Shown here one piece after another: positions 10,779 to 19,357 of a stretch of DNA of 64,000 nucleotides (positions within the stretch are counted from its first letter, which is position 1; every line of letters begins with the position of its first letter). A program made the translations under genes and the position numbers. The DNA comes from Pseudomonas putida (lineage in GTDB: Bacteria; Pseudomonadota; Gammaproteobacteria; Pseudomonadales; Pseudomonadaceae). The notes below the pieces were generated by a model. That model worked only from the letters and a program-made list of their open reading frames with translations, did not search any database and was not told the origin of the DNA. The stretch is from contig NZ_CP039371.1 in assembly GCF_005080685.1 (NCBI RefSeq), positions 620,001-684,000 on the forward strand, read 5' to 3'.

Positions 10779-11462
10779 TCAGAACTTGTAGCCCAGGCCG
10801 ACCATGTAGACCCATGGATCGACATCGACGTCGACCTTGGTCTTGCTGTAGCCCAGGGCGGTCGGGCCGTTGACGCTGGCCTTGGTGTCGATGTCGACGT
10901 ACCAGACGGAGGCGTTGACCAACAGGTTTTCGGTGAGCATGTAGTCCATGCCCAGTTGCCCGGCGAAGCCTACCGAATCCTGCAGCTTGAGGTTGCTGAA
11001 GCCCTGTTGCTTGCGCTGGCTGCTGAGGTCTTCGTCGAAGAACAGGGTGTAGTTGATGCCGACGCCAGCGTACGGCTGGAACTTGGAAGTCGGTTCCATC
11101 GGGTAGTACTGCAGCGACAGGGTCGGCGGCAGTTGCTTGATGTCGGCCAGCTTGCCATCCAGGCCGCCGCCCAGGCCCTTGACCCCCACGGTGTGCTTGA
11201 ACGGCGTGGCCGCCAGCAGTTCCAGGCCGATGTGGTCGGTGAGCATGTAGGCGAAGGTCAGGCCCAGCTGGGTGTCGCTGTCCAGGGTCGCCTTGGTGCC
11301 CGAGACCTTGTCGCCATCGAATTTCAGGGCGCCGCTGTCTTCATTGGGAGCGGTGGTGATGGCGCCAGCGCGAAGGATCATATCTCCCGCCTGGTAGGCG
11401 TTGGCGACAGGGGCTGCGAGCGCCAGGGCAACGAGTGAGGCGCCGAGCAAGGACTTGTTCAT
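10779..11462 (-). CDS. oprG: OmpW-family outer-membrane protein OprG
   Basis: A 227-residue eight-stranded beta-barrel porin for small hydrophobic or amino-acid substrates. A clear signal peptide ([22 protein letters not shown]) is followed by the OmpW start YQAGDMILRAGAITTAPNEDSG. Family blocks are GLTFAYMLTDHIGLELLAATPFKH, PPTLSLQYYPM, YAGVGINYTLFF, and the C-terminal ..WVYMVGLGYKF ending in Phe, the BAM recognition signal. The start at ATG 11462 is supported by GGGAG upstream. In P. aeruginosa (from memory) the oprG gene lies beside the same zinc-type operon and epimerase, which supports the name. It is convergent with the epimerase gene. Confidence 0.92.
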   Translation of the reverse strand: MNKSLLGASLVALALAAPVANAYQAGDMILRAGAITTAPNEDSGALKFDGDKVSGTKATLDSDTQLGLTFAYMLTDHIGLELLAATPFKHTVGVKGLGGGLDGKLADIKQLPPTLSLQYYPMEPTSKFQPYAGVGINYTLFFDEDLSSQRKQQGFSNLKLQDSVGFAGQLGMDYMLTENLLVNASVWYVDIDTKASVNGPTALGYSKTKVDVDVDPWVYMVGLGYKF

Positions 11463-11571
11463 GAAAGCTCCCAAAGGACGTGAGTAATCGAGTAGTCCAA
11501 TGGTACGGAGGCGTTCACGCCAAAAGTTTGACCCAGCTCAAAGAAGCGCGTCTACAAATACGAAACTGTTC

Positions 11572-12096
11572 TCATTTCAGCTCATAAACGTATATTTTCT
11601 CGGCTTCCATCTGGTAGCCGGCTTCGGCCAGCTCGCTGCTGGAGGCTTTGACCTGCATTTTTCCCTCGATCCAGTAGGGCTGGTAGAGGTCTTCGACGCG
11701 CACGCCCATTTCGCTGAAGATGTGCACGATCTGATTCGACGGTGGCGGTGGCACGTGGATGCAGGCGCCGTAGTACGGCACCAGCAGGAACTCGGTGGTG
11801 CGGCCTTCCTCGCTGACTTCCAGCGGCACGATGAAGCCCGGTAGCTTGACCAACTGGCCGTCGAGGCTCTTTTCCACCGGCGCATCCGGCGCTTGTTGAT
11901 GGGCCGGTGGCGCCGATTCGGCGAGGGCGTCGCTCAATTGCGACAGGTCGTGCATTGGCGTGAGCTGCGGCGCGATGACTGGCGCGCCTTCGGGGATCAG
12001 CGTCGGCCAGTCCAGTTCGCGGGGTTCGGCAGCCAGCGCAGACAGCGCCAGGAAGGCCAGCATGAACGCGAAGAGGGCGCTGAGGTTTCGGATCAT
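11572..12096 (-). CDS. DUF3299 secreted protein of the zinc-type ABC operon
   Basis: A 174-residue protein with an N-terminal signal peptide (MIRNLSALFAFMLAFLALSALAAEP), so probably periplasmic. The DUF3299 core is seen at VKLPGFIVPLEVSEEG, EFLLVPYYGACIHVPPPPSNQ and PYWIEGKM; GACIHVPPPPSNQ is the most conserved block. The biochemical function is unknown. It is the last gene of a four-gene operon and starts 10 bases after the permease stop. A GTG directly ahead of the ATG could also be used. Context suggests help with metal uptake or metallochaperone activity. Confidence 0.85.
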   Translation of the reverse strand: MIRNLSALFAFMLAFLALSALAAEPRELDWPTLIPEGAPVIAPQLTPMHDLSQLSDALAESAPPAHQQAPDAPVEKSLDGQLVKLPGFIVPLEVSEEGRTTEFLLVPYYGACIHVPPPPSNQIVHIFSEMGVRVEDLYQPYWIEGKMQVKASSSELAEAGYQMEAEKIYVYELK

Positions 12097-12106
12097 CACA
12101 CGGCAC

Positions 12107-13372
12107 TCAGAGGTTGATCGACAGGCCATCGGCCAACGACTGCCGGTAGGCTCGCCAGGCCGGCACGCTGCCCATCAGCAACGCAGCGCCAAGGATGATC
12201 GCCAGCAGCGTCCATTCATGGGCGCTCGGCCAGGCCAGTGGCAGGTACAGGCCATAGTTGGCCTGCACATAGCCTTGGGCCAAGGCTATGCCCGCGTACA
12301 GCAAGCCCAGTCCGGCGACGCAGCCGGCCAGCGCCAACGCCAGCGCCTCGAGCACCAGCAATCCGGCCACATGCCAGGGACGCGCGCCCACCGAACGCAA
12401 TATCGCCATTTCCCGGCGGCGCTCGTTGAGGCTGGTGAGAATCGCCGTGAGCATGCCGATCAGCCCAGTCAGGACCACGAACACCGACATCACGAACAAC
12501 GCCTGTTCGGCCGTGCCCATCAGGCTCCACAACTCCTGCAGGGCCACGCCGGGAAGGATCGCCAACAGAGGTTCGTTGCGGTACTCGTTGATCTCGCGCT
12601 GCAGGCTGAAGGTCGCGATCTTGTTGTTCAGGCCGAGCATGAAGGCGGTGATGGCGGTGGGTTGCAGGTCCATGGTGCGGGCCTGCTCGGCACTGATGCG
12701 CCCGGCGCCGCGGGCCGGCACACCGTTGTGCCAGTCGATGTGAATGGCTTCCATGCCGGCCAGGCTGATGTGCAGGGTGCGGTCGACCGGCGTGCCGGTG
12801 CGCTTGAGCACGCCGACCACGGTGAACGGCTTGTCGTCATGCTTGACCAGGCTGATGGCGGACACGCCATGGGCCAGCACCAGTGAGTCGCCGAGCTTGT
12901 AGTGCAGGGCCTCGGCCACCTCGGCTCCCAGCACCACCTCGAACGGGTCGCTTGCGAAGGCCCGGCCCTGGCTCAGTTCCAGGTGCTGGCGACGACCGTA
13001 CTGGTAATGGCTGAAGTAGTCGCCGGTGGTGCCCATCACCCGGTAGCCGCGATGCGAATCGCCCAGGGAAATCGGGATCGCCCATTTCACCCGTGGGTCG
13101 TGGGCATAGTGCTGGTAGCTGTCCCAGCGGATGTTGTTGGTGGCGTTGCCAATGCGAAAGACCGAGTAGAGCAGCAGGTTGACCGATCCGGAACGGGCGC
13201 CGACGATCAGGTCGGTACCGCTGATGGTGCTGGCGAAACTGGCACGGGCCTCGGTGCGTACCCGCTCGACGGCCAGCAACAGGCACACCGACAGGGCAAT
13301 GGCGAAGGCAGTGAGGAACGCGGTGAAGCGGCGGTTGGCCAGGCTGGCCAGGGCAAGGCGAAGCAGGTACAT
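12107..13372 (-). CDS. ABC transporter permease (FtsX/MacB type)
   Basis: A 421-residue inner-membrane protein. One N-terminal transmembrane helix (LTAFAIALSVCLLLAVERV) is followed by a ~200-residue periplasmic MacB-like domain. The C-terminal FtsX domain holds three helices, with the motif LTAILTSLNERRREMAILRSVGARPWHV typical of LolC/MacB permeases. The start ATG 13372 overlaps the stop of the ATPase gene (TGATG), so they are translated together. In the zinc-type operon context it may move a metal complex or a lipoprotein rather than a drug. Confidence 0.88.
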   Translation of the reverse strand: MYLLRLALASLANRRFTAFLTAFAIALSVCLLLAVERVRTEARASFASTISGTDLIVGARSGSVNLLLYSVFRIGNATNNIRWDSYQHYAHDPRVKWAIPISLGDSHRGYRVMGTTGDYFSHYQYGRRQHLELSQGRAFASDPFEVVLGAEVAEALHYKLGDSLVLAHGVSAISLVKHDDKPFTVVGVLKRTGTPVDRTLHISLAGMEAIHIDWHNGVPARGAGRISAEQARTMDLQPTAITAFMLGLNNKIATFSLQREINEYRNEPLLAILPGVALQELWSLMGTAEQALFVMSVFVVLTGLIGMLTAILTSLNERRREMAILRSVGARPWHVAGLLVLEALALALAGCVAGLGLLYAGIALAQGYVQANYGLYLPLAWPSAHEWTLLAIILGAALLMGSVPAWRAYRQSLADGLSINL

Positions 13373-14082
13373 CAGGCCTCCCGGGGCTTGGCGGCGCGGT
13401 TGAGTTCGGCGAGCGACAGGTGGCGGTCGAACAGCGGCGCCAGGCTCTGGTCGTGGCTGACGAACAGCAGGCTGGCGCCGGCATCGCGGCATTCGTCGAA
13501 CAGCAGGCGGATGAACGCCTCGCGGGCATCGGTATCGAGTGCCGAGGTGGGCTCGTCGGCGATCACCAGTTCGGGCTGACCGATCAGCGCCCGGGCGGCG
13601 GCGACGCGTTGCTGCTGGCCGATCGACAGGCTGCCGGCCCGCCGGCCGAGCAGCGCCGGGTCATCCAGCCCGAGGTGGGCCAGCAGGACCCCGGCGGCCT
13701 GGCCGACGCTGCCATGGCGGCGCGCCGCACGTTCGGCGCGGCTGGGCGAGAAGTGGCAGGGCAGCTCGACGTTCTCGCGCACCGAGAGGAACGGCAGCAG
13801 ATTGAACTGCTGGAAGATGTAGCCGGTGTGATCGACGCGAAAGCGATCGCGCGCGCCCTGGCCCAAGCCTGCGAGGTCCTGCCCGAGCAGGCGGATGGTG
13901 CCCTGGGCAGGCAGGTTGACCCCACCCAGCAGGCCCAGCAGCGTGGTCTTGCCGCTGCCACTGGGACCTTTGAGGAACAACGCCTCGCCGGCCTCCAGGC
14001 GCAGTGCGGGAATATCCAGCAGGGGTGCCTGGCCGGGCCAGGCAAACACCAGGTCATGCAGTTCGAGCAGCGGCTGGTTCAT
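13372..14082 (-). CDS. ABC transporter ATP-binding protein
   Basis: A 236-residue cytoplasmic ATPase partner of the adjacent FtsX-type permease (LolD/MacB class). Walker A is GPSGSGKTT, the Q-loop region reads YIFQQFNLLPFLSVRENVELP, the signature is LSIGQQQRVAAARAL (a variant of LSGGQ), Walker B is LVIADEPTSALD, and the switch His is in LLFVSHDQSL. There is a short insertion, AERAARRHGSVGQAAG, before the signature. It starts 2 bases after the stop of the His-rich protein gene, in a tightly coupled operon. Confidence 0.92.
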   Translation of the reverse strand: MNQPLLELHDLVFAWPGQAPLLDIPALRLEAGEALFLKGPSGSGKTTLLGLLGGVNLPAQGTIRLLGQDLAGLGQGARDRFRVDHTGYIFQQFNLLPFLSVRENVELPCHFSPSRAERAARRHGSVGQAAGVLLAHLGLDDPALLGRRAGSLSIGQQQRVAAARALIGQPELVIADEPTSALDTDAREAFIRLLFDECRDAGASLLFVSHDQSLAPLFDRHLSLAELNRAAKPREA

Positions 14083-14084
14083 GT

Positions 14085-14660
14085 TCAGAATTCGACCGTG
14101 GCCTGGGTGGGGCTGGTTTCCAGGCCTTTCTGGCCGTTCGGGCCGATCAGTTGCACGTTGATCTTCTGCGTCGCCGGGAACGTCTTGAACAGCGGGCCCA
14201 GGTCGATCTGGGCGAGCTTGGCCGGAGCGGCGCAGGTCAACTGGTAGTGGGCGCCGATGTCGCTGTGCACATGGCCATGTTCGTGCTCGTGGCCATCGTC
14301 GTCGGCGTGCGGAGTATCGCCGAACAGCGGACTTTCCAGCTCCTGGGCGTCTTCCTTGCAGCCTGCCGCGGCGGCCAGGCCGAACAGCTTCAGTGGCTGT
14401 TCGAGCTGCTGGCGCACGGCGGCCACCTTGGCCTTGTCGGCGTCGCTGCTGGCGACGTGTTCGAAGCCGACCAGGTTCATCGCCGGGCTGTCCAGCTCCA
14501 GTTCCAGGGTGTTGCCGTCCAGGACCACATTGAGCTTGGCCACGCCATGTTCATGGGCGCCGAGCGTGCCGTGGGCATGGTCGTGTTCATGTTCGTCGTG
14601 GGCGTGGGCCACGGCCAGGGGCAGCAGGGCGAAGGGCAGGGCAAGCAGCAGGCGGCGCAT
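14085..14660 (-). CDS. ZrgA-like (DUF2796) His-rich periplasmic zinc-binding protein
   Basis: A 191-residue protein with a signal peptide (MRRLLLALPFALLPLAVAHA) followed by two His/Asp/Glu-rich stretches (HDEHEHDHAHGTLGAHEHG and DDGHEHEHGHVHSDIGAH) expected to bind zinc. The DUF2796 core includes KLNVVLDGNTLELELDSPAMNLVGFEH. It is the first gene of the operon with ATPase, permease and DUF3299 protein, the same set as a zinc-responsive operon reported in P. aeruginosa next to oprG. A Zur-like palindrome lies 36 bases before the start. Expression is therefore inferred to rise in zinc starvation. Confidence 0.88.
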   Translation of the reverse strand: MRRLLLALPFALLPLAVAHAHDEHEHDHAHGTLGAHEHGVAKLNVVLDGNTLELELDSPAMNLVGFEHVASSDADKAKVAAVRQQLEQPLKLFGLAAAAGCKEDAQELESPLFGDTPHADDDGHEHEHGHVHSDIGAHYQLTCAAPAKLAQIDLGPLFKTFPATQKINVQLIGPNGQKGLETSPTQATVEF

Positions 14661-14692
14661 GGACGACTCCGGAAGCGGGAAGATGTGTTTGG

Positions 14693-14708
14693 TAATGTTA
14701 TAACAACT
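14693..14708 (-). promoter_or_regulatory. putative Zur operator
   Basis: Contains the perfect 10-bp palindrome TGTTATAACA (14696-14705) within TAATGTTATAACAACT, matching the core of the gammaproteobacterial Zur box (recalled as AATGTTATAATATAACATT). It lies just upstream of the ZrgA-like operon and about 90 bases from the divergent small gene. Confidence 0.65.
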
Positions 14709-14792
14709 TTTATCCGCCTCGCCAGCCTGCCTGGCGCAGGTTTCATGTTGCTGTAGCATGGTCGCCATCGACCTCGCTTCAAGGAACGCATC

Positions 14793-15134
14793 GTGAGAAT
14801 TCGTGGACAGATTGGTGACTGGCCGGTGGACCTGACCATCGAGCTCGAACCTGAAGAGTGGGCGCAACTGGGGCGTCCCAGGGATGTGCCGGCGGTAGCC
14901 GAAGTGCCTGCCGCAACCACGGCGGCGCCACGCCAAGACGACGGGCAGTGGACAGCAGCGCGTGACCTGCTGCGCCAGGCGGGGCAGATGAACGGGCCGG
15001 AACTGCTCGATCGGCTGGAAGGGCTGGCGGGGAGTACGGCGGCGGGCAAGCGGCTGCTGGTGCGGTTGCGCCATAGCAGCGAGGTGAAGGTGGAAAGTGG
15101 CGTGGATGCGCCGGTGTATCACTGGGTGGGGTGA
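14793..15134 (+). CDS. conserved hypothetical protein, 113 aa
   Basis: A small soluble protein with a GTG start preceded by AAGGAA at 7 bases. The N-terminus RIRGQIGDWPVDLTIELEPEEWAQL reads as two beta strands; a low-complexity Ala/Pro/Thr linker follows, then a helical part (RDLLRQAGQMNGPELLDRLEGLAG) and a final LLVRLRHSSEVKVESG. No signal peptide or membrane segment is present. I do not recognise a domain. It is divergent from the zinc-type operon and could share the Zur-like site, but nothing ties it to zinc directly. Confidence 0.7.
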   Translation: MRIRGQIGDWPVDLTIELEPEEWAQLGRPRDVPAVAEVPAATTAAPRQDDGQWTAARDLLRQAGQMNGPELLDRLEGLAGSTAAGKRLLVRLRHSSEVKVESGVDAPVYHWVG

Positions 15135-15167
15135 GGTTGGCTTTTTGCTCGCCTGGCGGTTTTCGGT

Positions 15168-15432
15168 GGTGCGGATATCGAGCGCCGCCCGCGCGGCGCA
15201 TCGCGACGCAAGGCCGCTCCCACATTTGTTGCAACGTGCCTATGTCTGTCAGGCCATGGCCACCCGCCTTTGGTGGCACCACGGAATATCGTGGTGCGCC
15301 CTGGCGCCCACACGAACATCGCGTCGGGCCAACAAGGCTGACAACCATGGCCTATCAGACATAGGTGCGTTGCAACAAATGTGGGAGCGGCCTTGCGTCG
15401 CGATGCGCCGCGCGGGCGGCGCTCGATATTCG
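15168..15432. repeat. large inverted-repeat element, copy R1
   Basis: Two arms of ~95 bp, from 15168 to ~15260 and from ~15343 to 15432, are near-perfect reverse complements. They contain the REP-like core GACGCAAGGCCGCTCCCAC and the flanking GATATCGAGCGCCGCCCGCG. The ~80-bp core holds a further hairpin, CACCACG-GAATAT-CGTGGTG. The same element recurs at 31249-31522 (inverted) and 62998-63236. It lies in the 449-base gap between two convergent genes; no ORF there looks real. Confidence 0.85.
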
Positions 15433-15584
15433 CGGCACCACAACTCTCCAGCGCACGCTTCGCGATGCGCCGCGCGGGCGGCGCTCGATATCCGCGGCAC
15501 CACAACTCTCCAGCGCACGCTTCGCGATGCGCCGCCCGCGCAGCGCTCGATATTCGCGGCGCTGCAACCCTCCAGTGCACGCCT
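15399..15584. repeat. three tandem copies of a 62-bp unit
   Basis: Units at 15399-15460, 15461-15522 and 15523-15584. The first two differ at one position (TATTCGCGG against TATCCGCGG); the third is diverged. Each begins CGCGATGCGCCGC and runs through CTCGATATTCGCGGC to GCACGC(T/C)T. The first unit is also the outer part of the right arm of repeat R1, and the last ends at the stop codon of the thioredoxin-domain gene. No spacers, so this is not a CRISPR. Confidence 0.9.
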
Positions 15585-16471
15585 CAGAACATCGCCGACG
15601 ACAACCTGCGACGGTACACGCCCACCAACGGATGTTCGCTGCCCAGCAGTTCGAACACCTGCAGCATGGCCTTCTGCGGCAGCCCGTTTTCATAGCCACG
15701 GTTGCGCTGGAACAGCTTCAGCAGCCCGTCCAGCGCCGCCTCGTACTGCTGGCGCGCCAGTTGCTGGATGCTCAACTGGTAGGCGGCTTCGTCATCCTCC
15801 GGGTTCTGCGCCAGGCGGCTCTTCAGGTCGGCGACTTCCGGCAGGCTGGCGGCCTGGCGCAGGAAGGTCAGTTGGGCCTTGGCGCCGGCCAGGGCGGCCT
15901 TGTGCTCATCGCTCTTGACCGCATCGAGCACCACTTCGGCCTCACCCAGTTCACCACGTTCGGCCAGGCAGCGGGCATACAGGATCAGTGCCTCGGCATT
16001 GCTGTTGTCTTCACCCAGCAGCGCCACCAGCAGCGCCTCGGCCTCGGCGAAGCGGCTTTCGGCGAACAGTGCCTTGGCCTGCTCCAGCGGCGCCGCAACA
16101 GGCGCAGCGGGCATCTGCACGTGCGGCTCGAGCATGGCGCGGATGGCCGACTCGGGCTGGGCGCCGGCAAAGCCGTCGACCGGCTGGCCGTCCTTGAACA
16201 GCACCACGGTAGGCAGGCTGCGGATGCCGAACTGGGCAACCACCTGTTGCTCGACGTCACAGTTGACCTTGGCCAGCAGCAGTTCGCCCTGGTAACCCTC
16301 GGTGATCTTCGCCAGCAATGGCATCAGCGCCTTGCACGGCGCACACCATTCGGCCCAGAAGTCGACGAGCACGGGTTTGTGGAACGAGTTCTCGATGACC
16401 GCTTGCTGGAAGTTGGCATCGGTGGCGTCGAAAATGTACGGGACTTCTTCGCTATAGGGAGCTTGGCTCAT
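15584..16471 (-). CDS. thioredoxin-domain co-chaperone (CnoX/YbbN-like)
   Basis: A 295-residue cytoplasmic protein. Residues ~10-115 form a thioredoxin fold with an intact active site (VDFWAEWCAPCKALMP) and the cis-Pro loop SLPTVVLF. Residues ~125-295 hold TPR-like helical repeats (AKALFAESRFAEAEALL, ALILYARCLAERGELGEAEVVL). This arrangement is that of YbbN/CnoX, a chaperedoxin that protects proteins from oxidative aggregation and hands them to GroEL or DnaK. CnoX of E. coli has SxxC; here the full CxxC is kept, so redox activity is possible. The second ATG (16471) has better spacing from GAGAG than the first (16474). Confidence 0.88.
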   Translation of the reverse strand: MSQAPYSEEVPYIFDATDANFQQAVIENSFHKPVLVDFWAEWCAPCKALMPLLAKITEGYQGELLLAKVNCDVEQQVVAQFGIRSLPTVVLFKDGQPVDGFAGAQPESAIRAMLEPHVQMPAAPVAAPLEQAKALFAESRFAEAEALLVALLGEDNSNAEALILYARCLAERGELGEAEVVLDAVKSDEHKAALAGAKAQLTFLRQAASLPEVADLKSRLAQNPEDDEAAYQLSIQQLARQQYEAALDGLLKLFQRNRGYENGLPQKAMLQVFELLGSEHPLVGVYRRRLSSAMF

Positions 16472-16502
16472 CATGACTCTCGCAAATCCGTGAATGGCAC
16501 CA

Positions 16503-17162
16503 CTATAAAGGCTCGCGGCTGGCGTGGTACAGGCTGACCCTGCGGAATTCGTGCGGTTCGGCGAGGTCCGGCAGGGTCAGGGCATCGAGCGTACCCAGTT
16601 GCCGGTACAGCGGATGGCTGAAGTCGCGTACCCGTGAGTCCGCCACCAGTGCCTGCCGGCCACGGCCGAGGAAGGCATCGAGCAGCGGCAGGTTGGCGCG
16701 ATCGTAGAGCACGTCGGCCACCAGGATCAGGTCGAAGCGGTCGGCTTCGCTGAAGAAATCGCTGCTATAGCCAAGGGTCACGCCATTGAGCGCGGCATTC
16801 GCCTGGCAGGCCTGCAGGGCCAAGGGATCGAGGTCGCAGGCCACCACTTCGAGGGCACCAGCGCGGGCGGCGGCGATGCCGGCAATGCCGGAGCCGGCGC
16901 CGAAGTCCAGCACGCGCTTGCCCTGCACCCAGTGCGGATGCTCGGCCAGGTAGCGCGCCATGGCCAGGCCGCTGGCCCAGCAGAAGCACCAGTAGGGCGG
17001 CTCTTCGAGGATGCGTCGGGTTTCTTCGCTGCTGAAGGCGCGGTCCATGTTCTGGTCGTCGATCAACCACAGTTTCAACGGGCTCGCGGGTAGCTCACTG
17101 ACCACCAGGCGCGCTTCGCCGATCAGGCCGGTGAGGGCCTGTTGCAGGGCGCTTGGGACCAT
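16503..17162 (-). CDS. SAM-dependent methyltransferase (COG3897, ETFB-KMT-like)
   Basis: A 219-residue class I methyltransferase. Motif I is [20 protein letters not shown], motif [24 protein letters not shown], and motif IV region [19 protein letters not shown]. The N-terminal region contains [20 protein letters not shown], typical of the COG3897 group that includes ETF-beta lysine methyltransferase. The substrate is probably a protein lysine but is not proven. The ATG overlaps the stop of the lipoprotein gene by one base (TAATG), so the two are cotranscribed, ending ahead of the thioredoxin-domain gene. Confidence 0.82.
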   Translation of the reverse strand: MVPSALQQALTGLIGEARLVVSELPASPLKLWLIDDQNMDRAFSSEETRRILEEPPYWCFCWASGLAMARYLAEHPHWVQGKRVLDFGAGSGIAGIAAARAGALEVVACDLDPLALQACQANAALNGVTLGYSSDFFSEADRFDLILVADVLYDRANLPLLDAFLGRGRQALVADSRVRDFSHPLYRQLGTLDALTLPDLAEPHEFRRVSLYHASREPL

Positions 17163-17614
17163 TATGGGGCTTTCTCGAAACGCAGCGGGCCAGTGGCCTG
17201 GGTCTGGGCCTGGGTGATGCGCAGCGGTGGCAAATGCAGGATCAACTGGCCAGAGCGGCTGGCGCGACCGCGCAGTTCGACACGGGCCCCGGCCGGGAAG
17301 GCCTCGGGATTGAAGCGCAGGTGATAGGGCAGGGCCTGGCCGGTACCGGTCAGGTTGCTGCTGGCCAGCAGGCGCTGCGGGCGGTCGCGCTCGTCGATCA
17401 CCAGCAGGGCCAATTCGACGTCGGCGCCGGCCGGGATCTCCAGCAAGGTGCCGCTCAGTTCGCGCTGGTAGGCGGGCAGCGGGCCCAAAGGGTCGGCTTT
17501 TTTCGCCACCTTGGCGGGGGTGGGCGCCGGGGCCTGGTCGGGCTTTGGCTGGTCGCTGCCGCAGGCGGCGAGGAGGCCGGAAAGGCACAGCACGACGAGC
17601 GCGCGAAGCTGCAT
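17162..17614 (-). CDS. YbaY-like lipoprotein
   Basis: A 150-residue lipoprotein. The signal peptide [20 protein letters not shown] has a lipobox LLAAC, predicting acylation at Cys18. A Pro/Ala/Lys-rich linker follows (~residues 22-45), then a YbaY-like beta-domain ([20 protein letters not shown] ... [24 protein letters not shown]). The start ATG 17614 has AAGGA at 7 bases; a further ATG at 17629 has no site. Function is unknown. It is the first gene of the operon with the methyltransferase and is divergent from nrdR. Confidence 0.8.
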   Translation of the reverse strand: MQLRALVVLCLSGLLAACGSDQPKPDQAPAPTPAKVAKKADPLGPLPAYQRELSGTLLEIPAGADVELALLVIDERDRPQRLLASSNLTGTGQALPYHLRFNPEAFPAGARVELRGRASRSGQLILHLPPLRITQAQTQATGPLRFEKAP

Positions 17615-17719
17615 GGGGTCATCCTTCATGGGCAGATTTATCTGGATGGTAAACCCTTTGTCTTGTCTTGCCAGTGCAATGCGCTACCATGGCCCTCCCT
17701 TTTTTTGTTGCCTGCCACC

Positions 17720-18184
17720 ATGCACTGTCCATTTTGCGGTGCCAACGACACCAAGGTCATCGATTCGCGCCTGGTCGCCGAAGGCGAACAAGTGCGCCGC
17801 CGCCGCGAATGCGTCGCCTGCGGCGAGCGCTTCACCACCTTCGAAACCGCCGAGCTGGTGCTGCCCCGGCTGATCAAGCAGGACGGCACGCGCCAGCCCT
17901 TCGATGAAGAGAAGCTGCGCGCCGGGATGCAGCGGGCCCTGGAAAAGCGCCCGGTCAGCGTCGAACGCCTGGAGGCGGCGCTGGCGCACATCAAGAGCCG
18001 CCTGCGCGCCACCGGCGAGCGCGAGGTCAAGTCGCTGGTGGTAGGCGAGATGGTCATGGCCGAGCTGCGCAAGCTCGACGAAGTCGCCTATATCCGCTTC
18101 GCCTCGGTGTACCGCAGCTTCCGCGACCTCGACGAATTCCGCGAAGAAATCGACCGTCTGGCCCGCGAGCCGGCCAAAGAGTGA
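17720..18184 (+). CDS. nrdR: transcriptional repressor NrdR
   Basis: A 154-residue Zn-ribbon/ATP-cone regulator of ribonucleotide reductase genes. The N-terminal [19 protein letters not shown] and [12 protein letters not shown] provide the four zinc cysteines. The ATP-cone (residues ~49-139) includes [21 protein letters not shown] and [19 protein letters not shown]. Length and sequence are canonical. It is the first gene of the nrdR-ribD-ribE-ribBA-ribH-nusB-thiL-pgpA block, as is usual in gammaproteobacteria; its stop overlaps a possible GTG start of ribD. Confidence 0.97.
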   Translation: MHCPFCGANDTKVIDSRLVAEGEQVRRRRECVACGERFTTFETAELVLPRLIKQDGTRQPFDEEKLRAGMQRALEKRPVSVERLEAALAHIKSRLRATGEREVKSLVVGEMVMAELRKLDEVAYIRFASVYRSFRDLDEFREEIDRLAREPAKE

Positions 18185-18186
18185 GC

Positions 18187-19317
18187 ATGCCCAGCCAGAC
18201 CGCGATCCTCGACGCCCACTACATGGCCCGCGCACTGGAGCTGGCGCGCAAGGGTGTCTACACCACCCAACCCAACCCCCGCGTAGGCTGCGTGATCGTG
18301 CGCGACGGCGAGGTGGTCGGCGAGGGCTGGCACGTGCGCGCCGGCGAGCCGCATGCCGAGGTGCATGCCCTGCGCCAGGCGGGTGAGCGCGCACGCGGTG
18401 CCTGCGCCTACGTCACCCTCGAGCCGTGCAGCCACCATGGTCGCACCCCGCCGTGCGCCGAGGCGCTGGTCAAGGCCGGCGTGGCGCGGGTGGTGGCGGC
18501 CATGCAGGACCCCAACCCGCAGGTGGCAGGCACTGGCCTGCGACGCCTGGCCGAGGCGGGTATCGAGGTCGCCAGCGGTGTGCTCGAGGCCGACGCCCGG
18601 GCGCTCAACCCTGGCTTTCTCAAACGCATGGAGCATGGGCTGCCGTTCGTGCGCGCCAAGCTGGCGATGAGCCTGGACGGCCGCACCGCCATGGCCAGCG
18701 GCGAAAGCCAGTGGATCACCGGCCCGGCTGCCCGCTCGGCGGTGCAACGCCTGCGCGCCCGCGCCAGCGTGGTGCTGACCAGCGCCGCCAGCGTGCTGGC
18801 CGACAACGCGCGGATGACCGTGCGTGGCGCCGAGCTTGGCCTGGATGCCGAAACCACCGCGCTGGCACTGAGCCGCACGCCACTGCGCGTGCTGGTCGAT
18901 GGCCGCCTGCGCCTGCCGCTCGATGCGCCGTTCTTCCAGGCCGGCCCGGCCCTGGTGGTCACCGCCCAGGCGCCGGACGCGCGGTATGCCGAGGCCGGCC
19001 ACGAACTGCTCAGCCTGCCCGGCGGCGATGGCCAGGTCGACCTGCCCGCGTTGCTGCGCGCCCTGGCCGCCCGTGGCGTCAACGACATCCTGCTCGAGGC
19101 GGGCGCCGGCCTGGTCGGCGCCTTCGCCCGGCAGGGGTTGATCGACGAATACCAGCTGTTCGTCGCCGGCACCTTCCTCGGCTCCCAAGCCCGGCCGCTG
19201 CTGGATTGGCCGCTGAGCCAGATGAGCGAGGCGCCCCGGCTGAAAATCATCGAAATGCGCGCAGTGGGCGATGACTGGCGGGTCACGGCCATCCCGCTGC
19301 CAGCGCCCGGCGTATAA
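18187..19317 (+). CDS. ribD: bifunctional pyrimidine deaminase/reductase RibD
   Basis: Two consecutive riboflavin steps are carried on one 376-residue chain. The N-terminal deaminase has the zinc motifs GEPHAEVHAL (HAE) and TLEPCSHHGRTPPCAEAL (PCxxxGxxPPC). The C-terminal NADPH reductase starts at PFVRAKLAMSLDGRTAMASGESQWITG and includes DILLEAGAGLVGAF. I chose ATG 18187, which has AGAG upstream; GTG 18181, overlapping the nrdR stop, is possible. The gene lies between nrdR and ribE in one direction. Confidence 0.95.
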   Translation: MPSQTAILDAHYMARALELARKGVYTTQPNPRVGCVIVRDGEVVGEGWHVRAGEPHAEVHALRQAGERARGACAYVTLEPCSHHGRTPPCAEALVKAGVARVVAAMQDPNPQVAGTGLRRLAEAGIEVASGVLEADARALNPGFLKRMEHGLPFVRAKLAMSLDGRTAMASGESQWITGPAARSAVQRLRARASVVLTSAASVLADNARMTVRGAELGLDAETTALALSRTPLRVLVDGRLRLPLDAPFFQAGPALVVTAQAPDARYAEAGHELLSLPGGDGQVDLPALLRALAARGVNDILLEAGAGLVGAFARQGLIDEYQLFVAGTFLGSQARPLLDWPLSQMSEAPRLKIIEMRAVGDDWRVTAIPLPAPGV

Positions 19318-19357
19318 TGCCGGGCTTGCCCCGCGCAACCGTTCCTGAGGAAGCACC

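Noticed and set aside
12107..13492. 40-residue extension of the ABC permease into the ATPase gene
   Set aside because: It would overlap the ATPase coding region in another frame; the ATG at 13372 overlaps its stop in the usual coupled manner.
15399..15584. Tandem 62-bp repeats as a possible CRISPR array
   Set aside because: Units are contiguous with no variable spacers, and no cas gene is nearby.
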